DNA from: Uranotaenia lowii
Taxonomy: Eukaryota > Arthropoda > Insecta > Diptera > Culicidae
Reading direction: 5' to 3'
Assembly (NCBI RefSeq): GCF_029784155.1
Contig: NC_073693.1
Location: forward strand, 281,559,456 to 281,623,455
DNA length: 64,000 bases
Below are positions 12,751 to 22,300 of this stretch, piece after piece. The number at the start of each line of letters is the position of its first letter. The stretch's first letter is position 1. The position numbers and the translations under genes were made by a program. The notes beneath the pieces were generated by a model, which searched no databases, was not told the origin of the DNA, and saw nothing but the letters and a program-made list of their open reading frames with translations.

Positions 12751-15500
12751 CCCAAGTAACAATTTTAGCTTTATTATGGTCAGCAAAATGTCGTTTGGAC
12801 CATAGCATTAATCTTCATAAAAAGCTAAAGTACATTCTATAACATCACCTGGACTCTAATAAAGCCAAAATTAGGCTATTTGGCCCTATCCTAGGAACGT
12901 CATCATGACCAATCATTGTTAGTCATCAATATTGGTCACCAAAGCTTTTAAAAAGCTATTATAAAACATGTTAGAAATTTTTGTTTTTTTTCGGTTCTGT
13001 CAGTTCTCGGAGTTTTTTTTTTGTTTTTTCCAGCAACCGTAATGGTTGATGAATGATGATTGCATTATTCAGATATGAATCTGGTAAAATTAATAGCTAA
13101 AAAACCAATGTTTAACCCATATTATGAGCGTCTTTTCTACTGCCAGTCAAGATTTTAGGTAAAATGTATATGAAATAGTATCTTAAAATAAATGCGCCTC
13201 GTCAAATCTGATGGTCAATCATGATGGGATTGATGGAAAAAAGGCCTGAAAAAATATTTTCCAATGCTGGCATTGTGAATCCATCAACATGGCGTCATTT
13301 TGTACCCTTCGATTTTGCAACCAACATGGCGTGAGTCAATTCATAGTTTTATTATGGTTTAATGATGACCCCAAAAAAAGCTACGATTTGACGTTTCTCT
13401 CGCAAGCAAACCAATTACACGCTAAGGTTGAGTTCCTCATTTCTGAGTTGTTAATCATTAGTACAGTAAATGAGGACAGACTTTTTGAATGAAAAGGGAT
13501 TGGTTTTCAATGACCCGTGGAATAAATCATGAGTTGAAGTCAAATTTCGTTGTCTGACGCCATCTTGAAATCCAAGATGGCGGCTTCCGATGAACTTTAA
13601 AATGGTGTAAATAACTTGAAATCGCATGAAACCCCAACAAAATGGGTATCGGGTGAAAGTGCTAAACGAGTAGAAGTCGAATTTCGCTATCCGACGCCAT
13701 CTTGAAATCCAAGATGGCGGCATCCGCTCATCTTTTAATGCTTAATGCTGACAAAAAGTCGCATTAAACCACCACTATACGAGTATTGAATGAAAAGGCT
13801 AGAAGATGTCGATTTTTTTCTTTCCGACGCCATCTTGAAATCCAAGATGGCAGCTTCCACTGAATTTAAAATGCTGTTAATCAATGAAAATCGCTTGAAC
13901 ACAACTTTTTTTCACTTAATACTACATTAAAACTACTATTTTAAAACAATTTAGATAATTTTAAATCACTTTTATTATTTTTTCATTATGGTTCTAATGC
14001 ATTTAGAACTTTTCTTGTTTTGTTTATAGTTTTTGATTTTTGTTTGCCATTTATGTAATTCTTTTATTCCTATCATGTTATTATGTCTAAATTTTATTGG
14101 TCTTATTCTAGCGAAAACTATAAGGTTATGTTGTTTCTGTTAACCGTCTGATTTTGGCACATGTGCCAAATTCGATGTTTCCAAAATCGAATGTTGCCAA
14201 AAACGAACGGGGTCTGTATTGTGGTAGTTTTTGTGAGATTTTCAGTCACTTACAGATTTTTAGAGAAACGCGAAAAGAGATATTTGACTTCTATCATTTA
14301 GCCTTAGCACCCAATACAATATATTTGGGAGTTTCATACTATTTTCATTCATTTACAGTATTTTTAAGTTCAGCTGAAGCCACCATCCTGGATTTCAAGA
14401 TTGCGTCAGAATGCAAAAATAAACTTTTTATAGCTTATCCCAATTGACAAATATCCATATTTTGGAGGTTTCATGTGATATTCAATGATTTAGAGCATTT
14501 TTTAAGTTTATAGAAAGCTGCCATCTTGGATTTCAAGATGGCGTAAGATAGCAATATTCGACTTCTACTCGTAAACCCCTTCACCCACTACCAATTTGGG
14601 TTTCATGTCATTTTAAGTCATTCACTACATTTTAAAGTTTAGCGGAAGCCGCCATCTTGGATTTCAAGATGGCGTAAGATAGCGTAATTCAACTTCTACC
14701 GGTTGATTTCTTTTAACTTATACCCCTATAATATAGGTTTTATGCGATTTTCAGTCATTTACAGTATTTTTAAGTTGAGTGGTAGCCGCCATCTTGGATT
14801 TAAGATGGCGACGGGCAACGAAATTTGACTTCTACTCGTTTATTACTTTCACCTTATAACCATATTGTGAAGGTTTCACGATATTTTCAGTAATTTTCAG
14901 CTTTGAAAATAAAAGAGGAAGCCGCCATCTTGAATTAATGATGGTGTCAAGCTTTTTTTTCCTACTATTTGGGCCCTTTCACTCAATACTCATATTGTAA
15001 AGATATTCATACCACTTTCGGTGATTTCAAGTTTTCAAAGATGTATTTTTTTAATTTAAACTCAAAACCAACACGCATAACTTACCAAAAATGTGTAAAA
15101 ATGGGAGTTCCAATTCAAATATGTGCTATCTAATCTGAGCGTGTCCTGTTTTGACATTTTGATCGAGAACTGTCACTAAGTTTTATGGCGGTTTAATAAT
15201 CAGGCACTGAGTGCTATTATAGAACATGCAAAAGAAAGCTTGGAGCAAACTTCTAAGTTTGTGTTTTATTATAGTTTTAAAAAAGCATTCATAACTCTTT
15301 CAAAATAACTAAAACAGTATGTTTAATAAAAGTTTTATTAGCGTTTTCAAAACCATCTGCAAACATACGGTCGAAAAAAAATATAAGCATTCTGCATGAC
15401 CATAATAAAACCGTCATAAAACGAGCTGCACAAAAAAATGCCATAATTAAACCATAATAAAACTTCCTAATGCTAGTTGGCATAATCTGTGTTACTTGGG
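12751..15500. mobile_element. 2.75-kb foldback element inserted in the 7-bp satellite
   Basis: The ends are CCCAAGTAACA at 12751 and its inverse TGTTACTTGGG ending at 15500, each flanked by TA. Removing the element rejoins satellite sequence. Words such as 'ttttattatggt' recur near both ends. Inside are eight copies of a near-palindromic module built on 'gccatcttgaaatccaaga'. Three (13558, 13694, 13828) read one way and five (14379, 14519, 14649, 14786, 14921) read the other, all spaced 130-140 bp, so the two halves mirror each other about ~14100. No transposase was found; short frames inside (13289-13492, 13451-13723, 14154-14447) are by-products of the modules. Confidence 0.85.
13558..14946. 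repeat. Mirrored array of palindromic 'gccatcttgga' modules
   Basis: Each ~135-bp unit carries a 26-bp near-palindrome in which 'cgccatcttg' faces 'caagatggcg' over a short 'aaatc' or 'gattt' spacer. Units 1-3 are followed by 'gcttccg..gaa'; units 4-8 are the reverse complement. The most decayed is the last (14921-14946, 'catcttgaattaatgatgg'). The whole could extrude as a long branched hairpin in single-stranded DNA or RNA. Confidence 0.85.
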
Positions 15501-15556
15501 TATCGTCTATTGAGATTCATCAATCGACTGTCGATCAAAAGCTTAGATTTCGAATG
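15501..15556. repeat. Short continuation of the 7-bp satellite
   Basis: Sequence such as 'atcaatcgactgtcgatc' immediately right of the foldback is degenerate heptamer and continues the array interrupted at 12750. Confidence 0.6.
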
Positions 15557-16430
15557 AAAAAAAAACCACATGGAAAAAACCAACACCAGTTCTTGTAAGG
15601 AAGTCTGGCTCCCCGAAGGCACCCATCACACAGAGATATCTGAAAATCATCCGCATTCGTTTGCAATTAATTGACACGCGTTCGACCACGCACAATTTAC
15701 CTTATTTATACTCGGCTCGGAGTCTTCGGTCTTCGGAGAATTCACCCAAGAGTTGATGACATTCGCGAAACCGGTTCATCTAGGCTGGTAATCCCGGGGC
15801 ATTTCTTCACTTATGAGTCTTCGATACCTATCAGTATACAGCACAGCACGGACCCTCTCCTAGCGTTATCGCTAGGAAAGATTCCTTTTTCCGTAGCACA
15901 TCAATTACAAACTGGCAAAGCCCCCCTGACACAATCAATCACGCACACCCAATTCCGGCGCGGCAGAATGAATGTTGAAATTCGTGAAAGAGTTCGTCGC
16001 CGTCGGTCGTTGGTTTTTTTCCCTATGTTTGTGATTTTATGCGCGTCTCGACTCCCATCATTGGTCGCAAAAGCAAGAGTCGATCGATCGATTGGCAGAT
16101 TGGAACCGATTTTGGTCAATGCTCAATTAATTGCTATCGACTGCTCACTGGTCGCCAATTGGCTGGCGGCTGCCGGTCGACATAAAACCCGGAGAGAACC
16201 GATTTGTGCCGGAAAAGGCAGCAAAAGATTTGATTTTAATTACCACCGGGGAGTGAGAAGTGATCACGCGCACGCTCTAGAGCAACCTAAAAAGAGAGGA
16301 GGGGAAGAGTCGGTTATTTATCGCCCACTGAAAAGAGGAAGACAGGAAAGTGATTGTGCTTTGTGTTTTAGTCGAGTGATTTTTTTTATACAAGAGCACT
16401 GCTCAATAAGTCCGACAAATGGCAAATAAT
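15557..16430 (+). other. Unique island inside the satellite, with a 252-codon open frame
   Basis: This 0.87-kb segment is non-repetitive and more GC-rich than anything around it. A plus-strand frame runs open for 252 codons (15671-16429), the longest in the window, but the first ATG is codon 100 (15968), leaving 153 residues. The translation is basic, with RERVRRRR near that ATG, one hydrophobic stretch, and no domain I know. Chance opening in GC-richer DNA is likely. A perfect hairpin CCTAGCG-ttat-CGCTAGG lies at about 15859-15876. Alternatives are an enhancer, a non-coding RNA exon or an inserted host fragment. Confidence 0.3.
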
Positions 16431-16760
16431 GTCGAGACGTTTCCGAAAAATCGAATCTCGACTTTTAAGTCACATTTCTCTGATTTTTCTGATTCTGAAT
16501 TGTCGACTTGATAGACTCTAGATAATTACTATTCCGGACAATCGACTCTCGACAGTCGATTATCGACTTTTGGCTATCAACTGCCGGCTGTTGAATCTCG
16601 ACTGTTTATTCTCGACTGTTGATCCTCAAAACTTCTTGGCTTGTCGATTTTTAATTCTCAACAATCGACTCTTGGCTGACGATTGTCGACTCTCGGCTAT
16701 CGATTCTGTACTATCGAATGTCGACTGTCGAGTCATGACTGTCAAATTTCGTGGATTAAA
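16431..16760. repeat. 7-bp satellite, GACTCTC orientation, decayed
   Basis: The heptamer pattern (tcgactctcggctatcgatt) resumes in the same orientation as 9210-12750, with more substitutions. It stops near 16745-16760 where the orientation changes. Confidence 0.8.
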
Positions 16761-18136
16761 AGTTGGCAGTCGAGAGTCGACATTCAACTGTTTAGATTCA
16801 TAAATTGAAAGTTTAGAGAGACAGTCTCAAGTTGAGAGTCGAAAGCTGTTTGTTATAATTTTACAGTGACCCATGGATATTTGATAACAATCACTTGACA
16901 GTAGCCAGCCAAAACTCGACGGTCAGTAGTTATGGAAAATCAAAAGTTAACTGTTGACAGTGGATAACCGATAGTTTATAGTCCAGATTCGAGAGTCGAA
17001 AGTCGAGAGTCGACTGTCAAGAGTAGAGAATCGAAAATCGAAGGTCGATTGACCAGAGTTCAGAGTAAAGAGACAAGAGGAGAGAGTCGAACGTTCAAAG
17101 TTGAAAGTCAAGAGTAGCGAAATGTTGAGCTAGAGTGGAGTGATGATAAGCGAGAGTCGAGAGGTGAGAGGTGAAAGTCGGTAGTCTAGAGTCAAGAGTC
17201 AAGAGTCGACAATCGAGAGTCGAGATTTGATAGGTGAGAGTCGAGAATGGATTGGCGAAAGTCAAGAGTCTTATGTCGAGAGACAAGAGTCTATAGCCGA
17301 GAGTCGAGAGTTGATAAACAAGAGTCGAAAGTAGAGAAAGAGCCAAGAATTGAGAGGCGTGAGTCGAGAGTCAAGAGTCAAGAAATGATAGACGAGAGTT
17401 GAGATATGACATGCGAGAGTCTACATATATCAAAAACCAAGAACAGAAAAACGAGAGATGAGAGTCAAAGGTTGAGAGTTGAGAGTCAAGAGACGAGAGC
17501 TGATAGGAAAGAGTCGAGAGTTGATAAACGAGAGTCGAGAGTAGAAAGTTGATAAGCGAGAGTCGAGAGTTGAGAGGTGAGAGACGAGAAACAAGAGTCT
17601 AGAAATGATAGACGATCAAATGAGATTTGGTAAGTGAGAGTCGATAGTCAAAAATCAAGGGCCAAGAGTAGAAAAAAGGTTGAAAGTTGAGAGTTTAGAG
17701 ACAAGAGCTGATAGGTGAGAGTCGAAAGTTGATAGGAAGTCAAGAGTCTAGTGTAGAGGAACGAGAGTCGGGGTTGATAAACGAGAGACGAGAGTAGACA
17801 GTTGATACGTGAGAATCGAGAATTGAGAGGCAAGAATCGAGTTTCAAGAGTCGAGAAATTATAGACGAGAATTGAGAATAGATATGCGGGAGTCGAGAGT
17901 CGAGAGTGGAGACTCGAAAACCGAGAGTGGATAGCTGATAGTGGATCGCTAATCGAGAGTCCAAAGTTAAGAGTCGAGATTCGAAAGTCGAGAGTCGAGC
18001 ATCAAAGGTCTAGTATCGAAAGTCGAAGGTGTTGAGTCAATATTAGATGATTGGAAGTCGTGAGTTGAAAATTGAGAGACAAGGTATAGAACGGGGTATC
18101 GATATTTGAGAGTCGAGATTCGAGAGTCATGACAAG
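16761..18136. repeat. 7-bp satellite, inverted GAGAGTC orientation
   Basis: From about 16770 the plus strand reads 'gagagtcgagagtcgag', the reverse complement of the earlier array, and is purine-rich. It continues for ~1.37 kb with variants such as gagagttga and gataagcga until the assembly gap. Open frames here (for example 17095-17346 on the minus strand) again encode STLDSRL-like repeats and are not genes. Confidence 0.9.
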
Positions 18137-18636
18137 NNNNNNNNNNNNNNNNNNNNNNNNNNNNNNNNNNNNNNNNNNNNNNNNNNNNNNNNNNNNNNNN
18201 NNNNNNNNNNNNNNNNNNNNNNNNNNNNNNNNNNNNNNNNNNNNNNNNNNNNNNNNNNNNNNNNNNNNNNNNNNNNNNNNNNNNNNNNNNNNNNNNNNNN
18301 NNNNNNNNNNNNNNNNNNNNNNNNNNNNNNNNNNNNNNNNNNNNNNNNNNNNNNNNNNNNNNNNNNNNNNNNNNNNNNNNNNNNNNNNNNNNNNNNNNNN
18401 NNNNNNNNNNNNNNNNNNNNNNNNNNNNNNNNNNNNNNNNNNNNNNNNNNNNNNNNNNNNNNNNNNNNNNNNNNNNNNNNNNNNNNNNNNNNNNNNNNNN
18501 NNNNNNNNNNNNNNNNNNNNNNNNNNNNNNNNNNNNNNNNNNNNNNNNNNNNNNNNNNNNNNNNNNNNNNNNNNNNNNNNNNNNNNNNNNNNNNNNNNNN
18601 NNNNNNNNNNNNNNNNNNNNNNNNNNNNNNNNNNNN
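18137..18636. other. Assembly gap, 500 N
   Basis: Exactly 500 undetermined bases. Satellite flanks both sides, so the true distance is probably unknown and the array length here is a minimum or placeholder. The open frame of 227 residues spanning it is an artefact. Confidence 1.
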
Positions 18637-18792
18637 AGAGAAAAGAGAAAAGAGAAAAGAGAAAAGAGAAAGAGAGAAAAGAGAAAAGAGAAAAGAGAAA
18701 AGAGAAAAGAGAAAAGAGAAAAGAGAAAAGAGAAAAGAGAAAAGAGAAAAGAGAAAAGAGAAAGAGAAAGAGAAAAGAGAAAAGAGAAAAGA
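18637..18792. repeat. AGAGAAA 7-bp microsatellite
   Basis: Nearly pure tandem AGAGAAA with rare deletions to 'agagaaag'. The unit length equals that of the neighbouring GAGAGTC array, and both are purine-rich on the plus strand. Confidence 0.95.
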
Positions 18793-18942
18793 GCTTAAAG
18801 CAAAGAGCTTAAAGCAAAGAGCTTAAAGCAAAGAGCTTAAAGCAAAGAGCTTAAAGCAAAGAGCTTAAAGCAAAGAGCTTAAAGCAAAGAGCTTAAAGCA
18901 AAGAGCTTGAAGCAAAGAGCTTAAAGCAAAGAGCTCAAAGTA
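18793..18942. repeat. 14-bp tandem repeat GAGCTTAAAGCAAA
   Basis: About ten and a half almost identical 14-mers, with one t-to-g change near 18909 and decay at the right edge. Fourteen is twice the neighbouring unit length, which suggests growth from the same register. The run is ended by a MITE but remnants (agcttaaagaaaagagc) continue after it at 19338. Confidence 0.95.
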
Positions 18943-19337
18943 AGGTTGCCAAAGTTTTTTCAGCACGTACTCGGGCCGGACAAATCCGATCTATTTCATC
19001 CTCAAATCTGCAAAATCCGGCCGTTTGATTCCAAAATGTCGACCTAAAATCCAGGGCATATCCTTGTGAATTTAGTCAAAACCCATGAATTACTTAACAC
19101 CAATCAAGAGAAAAAAAATTTAATATTATTTATTTCATCCGCAGTTTTTAAATTGTATTCCAGGCTTTCAAACTACTTCTTAGAGTTATTTTTTAAAAAC
19201 TTTCCAAAAAATACCCTTTTGCACGCTTAAATAAATTAAAAAAATGGAAAAATCCGGAAAAAACGGGTAATTTTCAATGTCAAATTTTGTATTCAAAATC
19301 CAGGCAAACCCTGATAAACCGGGTAATCTGGCAACTT
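18943..19337. mobile_element. TTGCCAGA-family MITE, copy 1 (in satellite)
   Basis: Ends are TA|AGGTTGCCA and TGGCAACTT|TA. The left interior, 'ttttttcagcacgtactcgg', is the orientation marker: copies at 27537, 30842 and 32049 share it and copies at 49441, 56930 and 57792 are inverted. GC-rich 'ccgg' words near both ends with an AT-rich centre are typical of the copies here. Non-autonomous; TA target points to Tc1/mariner mobilisation. Confidence 0.85.
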
Positions 19338-22300
19338 TAGCTTAAAGAAAAGAGCAGGAAGTAAAGAGCAAGCAAAAGTAGAGGATGTAAAAAGACTTAT
19401 ATGAAGCCTATTAAGGGCCCAGAGTTTCAAGAATCTAGAGACCCAAAAGTCTTGAGAATATCAAAAGTCGCACGAAACTCAAGTGTCCTAGAAGTTTCAA
19501 AGGTCTCAAAATCCGTGAAAGTCACAAGAGTATCGCAAGTCTCGAGAGCCTTAAGATTCTTAAGAGCATCAAGAGTCTCAAGAATTTAAAGATTCTTTGA
19601 AGTCTCAAAATGGTCTCAAGATTCTTAGGAGTCTCTATGGTGTCGGAAGTCTCAAGAGTGTTAAGAATTTCAGGAGTTTTAAAATCATCAAGAGTCAAGA
19701 GTTTGGAAGGGATTAAGGGTCACAACAATTTATAGAGCCTTGACAGTCTTGAGAATATATATAATCTTAGTCTTCGGAGCCTTCTGGGAAACATGTCTCG
19801 AGAGCCGTGTATGCTTAAAAAAAATTAAATATTACTTCAATCTTGAGGGTCTCTAAGGCCTGAAAAGCTTTAAGAGTTTCAAAAGTCTTGGGAGTATAAA
19901 GAGACTTGAGAGTTTACAAAGTTACACAAACTTTTGGATTTTTGATGGTCTTAAATGTCCGAAGAGTTTCAAGAATCTTGAGAATTCCAAGTTTTAAAAG
20001 TCTTCACAAGATTTTCGAAATCTTAGAGTTTCTCGAGGGTCTCAAGATTCCCAAGAATCTTGAAGAGCCTTGAGAGTTCCTAGGATCTCAAGAATCTCAA
20101 GAGCCTTCAAAGTTTCAAATGTAACAAGAGTCTCTAGTGCCTCAAGGGTCTCAAAAGTCTAGAGAGGCTTAAGATTCTCAAGGACCATTAGAGTTTATTG
20201 GGTCTTAAGAGTCTCAAGAGACTCAAAAGTCTATAGAATTTCTAGATTCTAAAAATTCTCATGAGTCTTGAAAACCCTAAAAGTTTTAATCTAGATAGTC
20301 TCAAGAGTCTCAAAAAACCTTGAGTGTTTAGGGTCTCAAGAGTCTTAAAAAACCTTGAGTGTTTAGGGGTCTCAAGTGTTCCAAGGGTTTCAAAAGCCTT
20401 GAGGGTCTCAAGAGTCTCAAAAGTCTTCTCAAAAGACTCAAAAACTATGAGAGTCCCTCTAGGGTGACAAGAGTCTCAAAAGTCTTGATATTTGCAAAAA
20501 TAACAAGGATGGTGAGGATCTCAACGGTCTAAAAATTCTCAAGAGTCATGAGAAATTTATGAGTCTTTGAAGCTTTGAGAGTCTGTAGGGTCTACAGAGG
20601 CTCAAATGTCTCAAAAGTCCTGAGAGTTTCTAGGGTCTTCAGAGTCTTTAGAGTCTCTTAAGTATTAAAAGTCTCAAGAGTCTTGAGAGTCTCAAGAATC
20701 TTAAAAGACTAAAGAGTATCAAGAGTCTCAAGGGTAGTGTCGTAAGAGTCTTGATGGTCTCAAGAGTCTCTAAAGTTTTCTCAAAAGTCTCAAAAACTTT
20801 GAGGGTCTCACTAGGGTAACAAGAGTCTCAAGAGTATGAAAAATTTCAAAAGTAACAAGGATCTTGAGAGTCTCAAGGGTCTCAAAAATCTCAAGAGTTT
20901 CTGGAGTCTTGAAAAACTTAAGAGTCTCTGAAGCTTTGAGAATCTTTAGGGTCTAAAGAGTCCCAAATGTTTAAAAAGTCCTGAGAGTCTTTCGAGTGTC
21001 AAGATTTTCCAGAAAGTTTAAAAACTTTTGAGAGTCTCAAAAGCAGTGATTGAAATCCTCACCAATTTTCTCATCAGAGGCATTCAAAATACACACTTTG
21101 AGGCCTCGCATAGCTATACAGGAGACGATACATATACATTCATTCAAACCTCCCCCCATGAGGAGGATCTGCTCTGAGAGACACTATCCGTTTGCTGCCC
21201 CGAACGAACTCTCTCAACGTTCGGTTGCTACATGATGCATGAAGAAGACGAGGCACACATACTCATTTACGTTGTTGAATTTGAATAACTCGAGCCGACC
21301 GCAAAGGTTGAGGCAACAACAAAAACAACCGAACTTATTGCGTTGCACGGCCCGCAACGTATGGTGAAAGAGGGGGGAAGAAAAAGAAATGAAAAAACTA
21401 GCTGCCTGCGTGCGGTTGCTGTGCAATAATAGCAATAGCAGAAAAACCTCACGCATTCGATCCAGGCACAAACGAGGAGACTCGGGTTTGCTCTGCCTTT
21501 TGAATTCGGTTCCCTCAAGGTTGTGACCGGAGATGAGTGAGAGCCATTCGTTTGGTTTTTTGGATTCGCTGCCTCGAATGTATATTGCTTCATGAAGGCG
21601 GCCATGTTGAGAGCGTATACATCATCGGTTTTGTCGTTTTCGCTGCCTCAAAGCAACCTTTGCTTCCGAGTAAAGCGTTGAGCGAGAGATGGTTGATCAA
21701 CTCATGCTCAGCAAAATTCAATCACTGCTCAAAAGTCTTTAAAGTATCAAGAGTCTCAAGAGTGTTTAGAGACTTAAGAGTCTCATGATTCTGAAGGGTT
21801 TTTAGGTTAAAAATATTCTCAATATTCTGAAGAGTCTCAAGAGTCTCAATAGTCTCAAGATCTGAAGAGTCTGAAAAGTCTTCACAATAGACTCAAAAAC
21901 TTAGAGTGTCTCTACGGTGACAAAAGTATTAACAGTTTCAAAAGTAACAAGGATCTTAAGGGTTTCAAGGGTCTCAAAAGTCTCAAGAGTCTTGAGAAAT
22001 TAAAGAATCTCTGAAGATTTGAGAGTCTTTAGAGTCTAAAAAGTCTCAAGTGTCTCAAAAGTTTTAAGAGTCTTCTCAAAAGACACGAAAACTTTGAGAG
22101 TCTCTCTAGGGTAACAAGAGTCTCAAGAGTCTTAATAGGTTCAAAAGTAACAAGGATCTTGAGGATCTCAAAGGTCTCAAAAGTCTCAAGAGTTTCGAGA
22201 GTCTTGAGAAACTTAAGAGTCTTTGAAGCTTTGAGAATCTTTAGGGTCTGAAGAATCTCAAGTGTCTCAAAAGTCGTGAGAGTCTCTAGGGTTTTTCGAG

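Noticed and set aside
9210..18136. Many open frames with STLDSRL-type repeats (for example 12216-12534)
   Set aside because: Three 7-bp satellite units equal seven codons, so frames stay open automatically; both strands and several frames show them and substitutions do not respect codons.
18129..18812. 227-residue open frame
   Set aside because: It spans 500 N and an AGAGAAA microsatellite; the reading frame is an artefact.
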